64,000 nt of DNA, taken from NCBI RefSeq assembly GCF_007004545.3, contig NZ_CP045503.2, positions 1,768,501-1,832,500 of the forward strand, read 5' to 3'. Positions 9,671-17,428 of the stretch are shown here, piece by piece (positions within the stretch are counted from its first letter, which is position 1; the number at the start of each line of letters is the position of its first letter). The translations under genes and the position numbers were made by a program. The DNA is from Shewanella eurypsychrophilus (GTDB lineage Bacteria > Pseudomonadota > Gammaproteobacteria > Enterobacterales > Shewanellaceae). Below the pieces are notes generated by a model that worked only from the letters and a program-made list of their open reading frames with translations, was not told where the DNA came from and ran no database searches.

Positions 9671-9706
9671 TATGTGAACTCGATCTGACTATTTCTTTAG
9701 GGGTAG
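9671..9706 (-). promoter_or_regulatory. Conserved upstream block of omcA with CRP-like site
   Basis: Positions 9673-9688 read TGTGA, six bases, TCTGA (eight of ten CRP consensus bases). The surrounding 36 bp align without gaps to the mtrC upstream block (27 identities). Shared regulation of mtrC and omcA by CRP is expected from S. oneidensis. The role of the conserved ggggtag end is unknown. Confidence 0.5.
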
Positions 9707-9980
9707 ATAAAAAGTGACTTTTTCAGTCGATTTTAAGCCTAAAATCAGTTTTAGAGCAGAGTTACCCCTGTGATGTTAACGTGATGTGAGTGTTGCTTTT
9801 CTTCGCTGTGAAAGTGTAGGTCTATGTGTTTTTTATTCGTCGGTAAGTTGTGGTTTATAAAAATGGTCATTGAGATGTATTTATACCGATTGGTTTTAGG
9901 AAGTGACTCTCAAGATATCAAGTTGACCAACTAGATATTTCAGAAGGTATTGTAGGGGAAGGTATTTATGTCAAAAATAA

Positions 9981-10009
9981 AAAAGCAGGAAGATTAACTT
10001 CCTGCTTTT
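9981..10009 (-). terminator. Intrinsic terminator of undA
   Basis: A perfect 12-bp stem (aaaagcaggaag with cttcctgctttt) has a five-base loop. The T-rich side on the minus strand serves undA. Confidence 0.85.
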
Positions 10010-10031
10010 AGTGACTAAATTAAACTATTTT

Positions 10032-10087
10032 CGTAGCTCGTAGCTCGTAGCTCGTAGCTCGTAGCTCGTAGCTCGTAGCTCGTAGCT
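10032..10087. repeat. Eight perfect tandem copies of the 7-mer cgtagct
   Basis: The 56 bp are exactly eight copies of cgtagct with no variation. They lie between the terminator and the stop codon of undA. The lack of any variant suggests recent or ongoing slippage, so copy number is likely to vary between strains. Confidence 0.95.
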
Positions 10088-10102
10088 ATTAACTAATAAC
10101 CG

Positions 10103-12544
10103 TTAATAGTTAGTTGGATGAACTTTATCAACACCGAATGACTTTCCTTCGGCGTGACAAGTTGCACAGCTTTCAGTGCCGTCATAAGTGCCAATAGGGG
10201 CACCGTAAACACCACCATTGCTCTCAACATGGCCTCTTAGGGAATCACTATTTTTGGTATGACAGCCAGCACAAGTTGCAGCAATAGGTGAGAACTCAAC
10301 CGCATCACCGCGCTCAGTAGCACCTTCTCTTGCTGTGATGGTTGCTGGTAAGCTATGTAGCTCTTTCATCTCTAACTGGCCTTTATCATGACAAGTTGAA
10401 CAGTCACCATAGTGGTTAGGGAATGTGATCGAGTCTACATCTTTATCACCATAAGACTTTGTACGCTTACTTGCATGAAGCGTATGTACAAGGTTGCGAT
10501 AATCAAGAGTATTATTTAGCTGACGGAATGGCTGAATATCACCTGGTGTATGCTTCGAAGTTGCGTTCAGATACATAGTCATCTTGCTGTTATGGCAACT
10601 CGCACAGTTGCCATCAGTAAAGCTGGTCGCAGTAACTGGTGAGTGACATGCACCACAGCCAGAGTCTGATGGATTGCTATTACGGTTGTGAACGGCTTTG
10701 ATGTCGAATTCACCTTCATGACAGCTAATACACTTAGCTTCAGAGGCTGCGTCTCTACGGTTTTCAGTTGCACCAAATACCGTACTTTCAGCAACGAGAG
10801 TGACTTCTAGCAGTTCAATTTCATTCTCATCACCTGCGGCCACTTCACAAGAAGTTAGCACTTGGCTCATTTTATCCGTACATACAATAGCTTTAGCCAT
10901 AAGCATGCCTGAATGAGCGACACCAAAGTCATTGGCATTGATATTCTCAATAGTGAACTTGGTTGAGAATGCAGACTCTTCAGCTGAAACATTAGCATTT
11001 GATACTAGATCCCAGACTTTGCGAGACTGGTTATTTGCCACTTCACTGGTGAAATCGTTATCGACTTCGCCTGCTGCTGTTAACCATACATTGGCAACAT
11101 TATCGGCAAACACGCTCTCTAAACCTTTATGGCTTAATGTGAATGTCATCGTCGATGCTTCACCCTCAACAAGCAGTGATGCATTAGTCAGCGCTAATTC
11201 GATGTCAGAGATGATTTGATCACGAGTGTTGGTATGAGCCATATGGAATATAGCTGCCCCTTGTGGGTTGCTATCGTCAGCATGACAGCTTGAACAAGAC
11301 TGGTTTTCAAACACACCACGGACATCGGCACCTGCAACTCCATCGGTTTCTGGGTCGGCATAATAGTGGAAATAGTTGCCGACAAAACCGCGATCTTTGT
11401 TATCACCTGGAGGTGTTAGCCACTGTACATTATCGACAGGGTTGAAGTCAGCCATATGACATGACGCGCAAGCTTCTTGGCGATGGAACTGGAAGTTCTC
11501 GGCTTGAGCTGGAGAGTGTTCCTCATTGATATGACAAGTCTGACAATTGCCCATATCTGTTGGGAAGGTGGTATCAGTGTAATCGTGTACACTACCGCCG
11601 TAACCAGCCATTAGGTAGGTGCCATCATGGATGCGATGAAGCATTGAACCAAAGTCGATTGTCGCACCTGTTTCAGGATCGCCTGAATAGGAGGTATGAC
11701 ATACAACGCAGTTTTCAATCTCAATACGCTTGCTGCCATGCATCATTAACTTAGGTGCCCAAGCGTGTTCGTAATCATCACTGTGACAACGGATACATGA
11801 GTCTTGTAGATCAACTAAGTTACGCGTCTCATCTGCTTCGGCTGCACGGTCAAGTGCAGGCACAAAATCATAGTGAGTATTAACAAGCGTCGCTGAACTC
11901 AATGTGCTCGTTGGCTTTAGCTCTAATGTGACACGGTGAGTGAGCTCGCCATTGAACTCAGTATTAACAGCTTCAATCTGCTCATACTCTGATAATGTCT
12001 TCGAGAAGGTGTAGCGGTAAGTACCATGATCAAGTACTTCAATACACTCAGTTTTACAACTTGTCTCAATATTGGCTTGGATTTGATCGCCAGCGAGGTG
12101 GGTGTAGCCTTCTGGGATGTGATCAGGATTAGCACTTTTTACAGTGTTGATGTAGCTGGTCCATTGAGTAGGCTTTATTCCCTTGAACTGCTCGGGTGTG
12201 ACTGGCTGACCGACGCTGTGCATGTCGCGTTTTTGCAGTGCATCAAGCTTTGCAATCCCGAAACCTAGGGTATTAATGTCTGTAAACTCTTCTAGGCCAA
12301 AGACTGGCACACCATTGGCGTTTAGCAGCTCAAAATCTACTGCAATAAGACCTTCATTGACTGTTGCATGTAGAATATTAGCGTTGAGGCTAGTGGCTTG
12401 CTGGATATCAACGCCAACCTTGCCATCTTCGCCGTCTGAACCATCTTGGCCGTCGCTACCACCACAACCAACCAGTGCAAATGATAATGCACCTATGCCG
12501 ATTGCGGATTTTATAGCGGTACTAATTGGATACCGTTTCATCAT
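10103..12544 (-). CDS. undA: UndA-type undecaheme outer-membrane cytochrome
   Basis: This is an 813-residue surface lipoprotein cytochrome of the OmcA/MtrC superfamily with eleven CxxCH motifs: CIRCH, CVVCH, CQTCH, CASCH, CSSCH, then CISCH, CGACH, CASCH, CSTCH, CAGCH, CATCH. Eleven hemes, with the extra one placed between the usual sixth/seventh and eighth, is the hallmark of UndA, which replaces or supplements OmcA in several Shewanella and reduces iron oxides. A lipobox FALVGC gives Cys27, followed by a Gly/Asp/Ser linker. Doubled ATG codons with AGGGG upstream support the start. A CKTEC pair near residue 165 is probably a disulfide. Its closest relative in the window is the next gene to the right (LVNTHYDF, SDDY.HAWAPKL and the VHP.N ending are shared). 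It has its own terminator. Confidence 0.9.
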   Translation of the reverse strand: MMKRYPISTAIKSAIGIGALSFALVGCGGSDGQDGSDGEDGKVGVDIQQATSLNANILHATVNEGLIAVDFELLNANGVPVFGLEEFTDINTLGFGIAKLDALQKRDMHSVGQPVTPEQFKGIKPTQWTSYINTVKSANPDHIPEGYTHLAGDQIQANIETSCKTECIEVLDHGTYRYTFSKTLSEYEQIEAVNTEFNGELTHRVTLELKPTSTLSSATLVNTHYDFVPALDRAAEADETRNLVDLQDSCIRCHSDDYEHAWAPKLMMHGSKRIEIENCVVCHTSYSGDPETGATIDFGSMLHRIHDGTYLMAGYGGSVHDYTDTTFPTDMGNCQTCHINEEHSPAQAENFQFHRQEACASCHMADFNPVDNVQWLTPPGDNKDRGFVGNYFHYYADPETDGVAGADVRGVFENQSCSSCHADDSNPQGAAIFHMAHTNTRDQIISDIELALTNASLLVEGEASTMTFTLSHKGLESVFADNVANVWLTAAGEVDNDFTSEVANNQSRKVWDLVSNANVSAEESAFSTKFTIENINANDFGVAHSGMLMAKAIVCTDKMSQVLTSCEVAAGDENEIELLEVTLVAESTVFGATENRRDAASEAKCISCHEGEFDIKAVHNRNSNPSDSGCGACHSPVTATSFTDGNCASCHNSKMTMYLNATSKHTPGDIQPFRQLNNTLDYRNLVHTLHASKRTKSYGDKDVDSITFPNHYGDCSTCHDKGQLEMKELHSLPATITAREGATERGDAVEFSPIAATCAGCHTKNSDSLRGHVESNGGVYGAPIGTYDGTESCATCHAEGKSFGVDKVHPTNY

Positions 12545-12761
12545 TGTTTCCCCTGCATGAGATTGTGTCTCAGAGCGACAAGTTAGCTACATCGCTATGC
12601 GTTAGCTCTGAGTTTCTCTGGTTTTTATTTGAACTTTGCTTATGTTCAGATTTTTTGATGAGGAGTGGGATGTCTATTTGCTATTGCCTCAAATATTAAT
12701 CAGCACCTCATAATGATCTTACCCAAAAGAGGTAGTATCAGAGAAAGGGCATATTATGAAT

Positions 12762-12777
12762 TGTGAGGAATGTCAGG
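12762..12777 (-). promoter_or_regulatory. CRP-like site upstream of undA
   Basis: The site reads TGTGA, six bases, TCAGG, matching eight of ten bases of the CRP consensus. It lies about 220 bp from the undA start. About 25 bp downstream, toward undA, a gaggtag resembles the ggggtag of the mtrC and omcA blocks. Confidence 0.4.
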
Positions 12778-12934
12778 TTACTTTGTTTGCACTTGTTAAG
12801 TTTGTGAAAACTCCAATTAATCAACGGCTAACCTCTTGATTGGATAGAGCTGGAGGCAAAATTAATCTTGGTTTAAGTTACTGTGTTAAGTTATTAATTC
12901 AACCTTAAGTTAGCTAGAAATTTAGACGTGAAAC

Positions 12935-12948
12935 TTGATTTTGATCAA
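12935..12948. promoter_or_regulatory. Perfect FNR/EtrA box
   Basis: TTGAT, tttg, ATCAA is an exact match to the FNR consensus TTGAT-N4-ATCAA. In Shewanella the FNR homologue is EtrA. It lies about 390 bp upstream of undA and could reflect anaerobic control, though the distance is long. Confidence 0.55.
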
Positions 12949-13103
12949 ATTTGAATAGAGTAAAATATAAGCTGATTATCAAGGGTTTAACAAATGAGAC
13001 GCTGAGTTGTTAATGTATGGTTTTGTGAATATGTAATTGCGTGACACTTTCAGTATTTTTATTAAAAGGGATAATGAGACAATGCAATAAAATAACAAAT
13101 AAA

Positions 13104-13124
13104 AGCGGCACTTAACGCACCGCT
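13104..13124 (-). terminator. Weak terminator-like hairpin after the UndA-like gene
   Basis: The five-bp G/C stem agcgg/ccgct has an 11-base loop and is followed on the minus strand by a T-rich stretch. The stem is short, so termination may be partial. Confidence 0.4.
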
Positions 13125-13167
13125 CTTACTTGGTAAAACTTATAGACTCACAATGAGGCTCTGTTTA

Positions 13168-15327
13168 TTACCAATTCACAGGATGAACGGCATCGACACC
13201 ACTCGTTTTACCTTCAGCATGACAAGTTGCACAGCTTTCACTACCGGGTACATAGCTGCCTCTGGTGTCATTAGCTGCACCGCCGTTAGCACGTATATGG
13301 GCGACTAATGAATCTTTGGTACCGTGACAGCTCACACATGTCGACGCAATCGGTGAAAACTCAACAGGGCCTAAAATAGAGTCTGTTGATGGTGTTGCGA
13401 CCATAGCGCTCAATCCGTCCATCTTTAACTGACCTTTATCATGACATACAGCGCAGTTGCCATAATGTTCAGGGAAAGTGACTGGATCTTGGCTTGAGCG
13501 CTTACTGGCATGGTGAGCGTGAATACGTACTTTAAAGTCAATATGATCAACAATTGATTTTGAATCAGCGCCTGAACGTGTCGGGTTATGACACATCTGA
13601 CATTCGCCTTCAAAGTTGCTGTAACTGCCACTGTGTTTGAAATCGATACCAAATTTACCGATAAACTTCTCATCATGGCAATTGGCACAGGTTTCGTTAC
13701 TAACGACCACTCTTCTAGCCATCACACTGTCATCCCCATTGAGATTGAAAGCGATTAGCTCGCCAGTGATCACCGCAGGGTTAATTGACTCGTCGGTGCC
13801 AGTACCACAGACAACGCCCATTAAACTATCTCTGTCGACACACATCTTAGTCGAGATAACACCTGTTGCTGCTTGGCTGGCATCGGGGGTTAGTGACGTA
13901 GCTATTGTGTATCGATACACCCCATCACTGACGGTGGTAGGCGTGAGTGAACGCAAGTCTACTTTTTGAGTTCCTGTGCCAAAGTCTATCTCATTACCAA
14001 AACCAAAATAGATGGCGCTTAGAGAGATGCGAGCATCCGCATCTGGGCTCATTACAGTAGATGTAAGTGATGAATCTATAAATACGACATCAAACGTGAT
14101 CATACCTGTGTCAATGGAGACAGAATCAGCCAGTAAAGTGGCAGAGTAAGCATCTTTAGCATTATCTTTAGCAATCGCATCTGTCATATGATGACCAGCA
14201 CCTTCTTGGCCTTGATCGGCGTGACAGGTGCTACAGCTATGATCTGGCATGTACTTATCATGCATCTCATCTTTAATCACTGCAGGGTCGGTAGAATCAG
14301 AATGGCATGAGCCACAAGCAAGCGCTCTGTGGTGCTTAAAGTTGGCGGCATCTGCGGGTGCGGCTTCTCCTTCCATGTGGCACGTACGGCAATCATACAT
14401 ATCGGCAGGGAAGGTCACATCTTGGTAGTCATGGACTGAGCCACCGTATCCGACCATAAAGTATTGCGCCTTGTGGATCTTATGCACCATATAGCCCATG
14501 TCGATAGGCGCGCCAGTTTCTGGGTCGCCTGCATAGCTGGTATGACACATTTGGCAATTTTCGATGGCGTATCGTTTTGAACCATGCATTATCAATTTAG
14601 GTGCCCATGCATGGCCATAATCATCACTGTGGCATCGTAAACAAGAGTCTTCTAAAAACTCCACGGTGCGCGTTGCTTCACCACTTACCATTTCACCCGA
14701 TGAAGGTAAGAAATCATAGTGGGTATTAACCAGTTTATTGATGTCACCATCGGCACGCATTTCCATCGTGACTCTGTGAGTCAAGCTGTCATCAAAGGTA
14801 AGGTCTAAATCTCCTACAGGCTCAATCGAGTTAAGGTTAAGCTGAAAGGTATAGCTATATTCACCCGCAGAGACTTTCTCTACACACTCTTGTTTACAAC
14901 TTCCTTCTAGAGATGGCTGGATTTGAGGACCTGCCAGCTCTTCATATCCAGCAGGGATATTCTCTGCCACTGGCTCAACCATATTATTGATATAGCTGAT
15001 CCACTGAGGTGTTTTATATCCTTTACCGCTTTGAGGAAGTAACTTGGCTACGCCCATCGCTAAGGTGTCGACGCCTTCATAGGTATCAAAATCTGTTATT
15101 GCTACGCCATTGGCGTTCTCAACGCTGAAATTGACTGTTACGACGCCATCAACAACGGCAACGGCGCTAATATTGGTCACGAGTTCATTGGCTTGACTAA
15201 CAGAGAAGCCGACTTCTCCATCTTGGCCATCTTCACCGTCTTTACCATCACTTCCACAGCCGAGTAGTAGGGCAGAGCAGGTCAGTGCAATAACGCTTAG
15301 CTTCGAACCTTTTGTTTTGATATCCAT
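13168..15327 (-). CDS. Decaheme outer-membrane lipoprotein cytochrome related to UndA
   Basis: This is a 719-residue surface cytochrome of the OmcA/MtrC/UndA superfamily. A lipobox ALLLGC (Cys24) and a Gly/Asp/Glu linker are followed by ten CxxCH motifs: CLRCH, CQMCH, CRTCH, CGSCH, CSTCH, then CANCH, CQMCH, CAVCH, CVSCH, CATCH. It aligns with the neighbouring undA along its whole length (SDDYGHAWAPKL, the HASKRS block, and a C-terminus CATCHAEG..GVDAVHPVNW). It lacks the short segment that carries the eleventh heme in UndA. The ATG at 15327 follows GGAACG. Unlike mtrC, omcA and undA, it lacks the doubled ATG and the CAGGG leader. It follows mtrF by 101 bp and may be the last gene of an mtrDEF transcript. 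It is presumably another terminal reductase, with substrate unknown. Confidence 0.85.
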   Translation of the reverse strand: MDIKTKGSKLSVIALTCSALLLGCGSDGKDGEDGQDGEVGFSVSQANELVTNISAVAVVDGVVTVNFSVENANGVAITDFDTYEGVDTLAMGVAKLLPQSGKGYKTPQWISYINNMVEPVAENIPAGYEELAGPQIQPSLEGSCKQECVEKVSAGEYSYTFQLNLNSIEPVGDLDLTFDDSLTHRVTMEMRADGDINKLVNTHYDFLPSSGEMVSGEATRTVEFLEDSCLRCHSDDYGHAWAPKLIMHGSKRYAIENCQMCHTSYAGDPETGAPIDMGYMVHKIHKAQYFMVGYGGSVHDYQDVTFPADMYDCRTCHMEGEAAPADAANFKHHRALACGSCHSDSTDPAVIKDEMHDKYMPDHSCSTCHADQGQEGAGHHMTDAIAKDNAKDAYSATLLADSVSIDTGMITFDVVFIDSSLTSTVMSPDADARISLSAIYFGFGNEIDFGTGTQKVDLRSLTPTTVSDGVYRYTIATSLTPDASQAATGVISTKMCVDRDSLMGVVCGTGTDESINPAVITGELIAFNLNGDDSVMARRVVVSNETCANCHDEKFIGKFGIDFKHSGSYSNFEGECQMCHNPTRSGADSKSIVDHIDFKVRIHAHHASKRSSQDPVTFPEHYGNCAVCHDKGQLKMDGLSAMVATPSTDSILGPVEFSPIASTCVSCHGTKDSLVAHIRANGGAANDTRGSYVPGSESCATCHAEGKTSGVDAVHPVNW

Positions 15328-15363
15328 AATTTGCGTTCCATTTTCTATACATCATCTCAGGTT

Positions 15364-15407
15364 GAGACATTCACTCTTTTTATGTGGCAGAGTTTGTTGA
15401 ATGTCTC
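15364..15407 (-). other. Long imperfect hairpin between mtrF and the UndA-like gene
   Basis: A perfect 10-bp stem (gagacattca with tgaatgtctc) encloses a further ctct/agag pairing. There is no T-run after it on the minus strand. It may be a processing or attenuation structure that separates expression of the downstream cytochrome from mtrDEF (inference). Confidence 0.5.
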
Positions 15408-15428
15408 ACACGTATTACTGATCCTTGG

Positions 15429-17351
15429 TTACTTGATTGGGTGAACAGCCAGTACATCGGCGGTTGCACCTTGTCCATGACAGGTTGCACAACTTTCTGT
15501 CCCAGCGATTGCATCTTCCTCGGTGCCCATAAATACCGCGCCTTGTTGGATCATATGATTACTGGCACTGGAATGACAATCACTGCAAATGGCTGCCGTA
15601 GCACTGGTAAATGTACCGTCGTCAAGTGACAGAGGCTGAACCGCACTATTTAATGGTAGCGCCGCGGTTAAGACTCCTGCGTCGCTATTGGTATGACATT
15701 GAGCACAGTTGCCAATTTGACCTGGGTAAGTGAGATCTTCATAGCCTTCGCGTTGTGAGCTATGTAAACCATGAATGAGATGTTTAAAGTCTGCGGTGGC
15801 TATTGATGGGTTCGCAGCACTGGCATCCGCCATCATATTATTGTTATGGCATAGCTGACATTGTTGCTCTAGATCGTTGCGACTGCCATGGAAATTGAGG
15901 GCTTGATCGCCATGACAACTTCCGCATGTCTCATTGGTTACGACGACACGTCTACCCTCAGTAGATAGTGCAGATTGATTGAAGAACTGATGGGAAGATT
16001 TGATATTAACCGTCGAGAAGCTCTCATCTGAACAATCGCCTAACTCTCCATCGGAACTACAAATTTTACCTTGCACGGCTAGGGCACCATGATCAGTTTC
16101 ACTGCCAACCGGAATGGTTAGACCCGCTATCTCATAAGTATAGGTCCCCTCTTTACCAGATACTGGTGGTGTGTCCTGTAGCTTTATTGATTTAGCTGAG
16201 CGAGTAGCATAATCAAAGCTCGTTCCCCAGTTTGCAACAATGCGCAGATCATCGACAAAGCTGAGCTTATCGGCGCTATCAGCATAGACTTCACCTGATG
16301 TAGGATTACTTAGCTTAATACTGAAGGTGACATTTGTACCTGAAAGGCTCGCAGAGATTATCTCAGCATTAAACTGAGCTAATGCTTCAACATCGCCGCC
16401 ATCATTATGAACATTCATAGTCCATTGCGAATTATGGCAGGCGACACAATTGCTGTTGTCTGCTTGAGCAGGATGTCCTTCGCCAGCTGGGAAGTTAATA
16501 TCTGTATGACATGAACCACAGGCTTCCATGCCCGGCACTCGCGCCCAATTCATGTTCTCAGTCAATGTTTCATCAGCGACATGACAGGTTTGGCAATCAG
16601 CTAGAGAACCTGGGAAACCTGTAAGATGTTTAGCATGTATCATCTGTGGGAAGATATTGTCATTACTGCTAACTTTGCCTTCACTGTGACAGGTCACACA
16701 GGTTTCGACTTCATTGTACTTGCTGCCATGGAAAGCCAGATCGTCGTGGCAAGTATTACATGTCTCCATAACGATTAAATTACGTGTGTATGCAGCTTCA
16801 CCCGAATCTTGCCAATCGAAATGTTGGTTGGTCGTTGGTAGCACGGTTCCGTCGGGTAGGCTATCTCCGCCAATTTTTATAACTATGCGCTGAGTCGCGC
16901 CAGACATATAGCTCATCTCATTCATGCCATCGAAAGTGGCACTAAAGGTATAGCTGTATTTGCCATTTTTATGATCGACAAGCTCACCGGTACACGAAGA
17001 GCTACAGCTCTCAGAAGTAAAATATTGCCATTGACTGCTGTTTCCGGCATTAGTGAAACCTTGAGGAAGCAGCTGTGCCGCAATATAGGTTGAACTCGGT
17101 ATGCCGACAACGGGCTCGTCGTCTTGGTTGCTTACACGATAATTAATGGTCGCTATACCATTATTGAGTGCAACGTCATCAACCTCAACGATAAGTGAGG
17201 CAATGTCAGAGGCTGGGGGGCCTCCTGGTTCTCCAGGATTGCCTGGTTCACCATCATCGCTACCACAAGCAGCGACGAGTGCGGCTAACGTCATTAGCGA
17301 TACACTTTTTTTGCTAAGCATAGATTTAATATTTGTTATTAATTTCATCAT
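15429..17351 (-). CDS. mtrF: MtrF, outer-membrane decaheme lipoprotein cytochrome
   Basis: MtrF is the surface cytochrome of the second conduit, MtrDEF, and is a paralogue of MtrC. The ATG at 17351 follows AAGGAAG; a GTG at 17369 would add six residues. The product of 640 residues matches MtrF length (about 639). A lipobox LVAAC gives Cys29, followed by a Gly/Pro/Glu linker (GEPGNPGEPGGPP). Ten CxxCH motifs are present: CNTCH, CVTCH, CQTCH, CGSCH, CVACH, then CGSCH, CQLCH, CAQCH, CSDCH, CATCH. FIAAQLLPQG-like and HAKHLTGFPGS phrases and the VLAVHPIK end match S. oneidensis MtrF closely. It lies 77 bp after mtrE. Confidence 0.93.
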   Translation of the reverse strand: MMKLITNIKSMLSKKSVSLMTLAALVAACGSDDGEPGNPGEPGGPPASDIASLIVEVDDVALNNGIATINYRVSNQDDEPVVGIPSSTYIAAQLLPQGFTNAGNSSQWQYFTSESCSSSCTGELVDHKNGKYSYTFSATFDGMNEMSYMSGATQRIVIKIGGDSLPDGTVLPTTNQHFDWQDSGEAAYTRNLIVMETCNTCHDDLAFHGSKYNEVETCVTCHSEGKVSSNDNIFPQMIHAKHLTGFPGSLADCQTCHVADETLTENMNWARVPGMEACGSCHTDINFPAGEGHPAQADNSNCVACHNSQWTMNVHNDGGDVEALAQFNAEIISASLSGTNVTFSIKLSNPTSGEVYADSADKLSFVDDLRIVANWGTSFDYATRSAKSIKLQDTPPVSGKEGTYTYEIAGLTIPVGSETDHGALAVQGKICSSDGELGDCSDESFSTVNIKSSHQFFNQSALSTEGRRVVVTNETCGSCHGDQALNFHGSRNDLEQQCQLCHNNNMMADASAANPSIATADFKHLIHGLHSSQREGYEDLTYPGQIGNCAQCHTNSDAGVLTAALPLNSAVQPLSLDDGTFTSATAAICSDCHSSASNHMIQQGAVFMGTEEDAIAGTESCATCHGQGATADVLAVHPIK

Positions 17352-17428
17352 CTCTTCCTTGGAATACACTCACACCGGACTTTCCAAAAAACGGTTAATT
17401 TTTTTTATGTCTATAGAACAACTATTTG

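Larger units (their letters stand above)
9483..10102. other. Intergenic region: omcA promoter side and undA 3' side
   Basis: There is no gene here. Near omcA lies the conserved CRP-like block. Further right, a perfect terminator hairpin and an eight-copy 7-mer array mark the undA 3' end. The stretch between about 9710 and 9970 is A+T-rich and shows nothing recognisable. Confidence 0.8.
12545..13167. other. Intergenic region upstream of undA
   Basis: The 620 bp have no gene. They contain a CRP-like site at 12762-12777, a perfect FNR/EtrA-type palindrome at 12935-12948 and a weak terminator-like hairpin at 13104-13124 for the gene on the right. The rest is A+T-rich. Confidence 0.8.

Noticed and set aside
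8172..12560. Several 60-110 codon open frames on the plus strand within omcA and undA
   Set aside because: They lie opposite well-supported cytochrome genes, lack ribosome binding sites and recognisable domains, and are shadows of the biased coding sequence.
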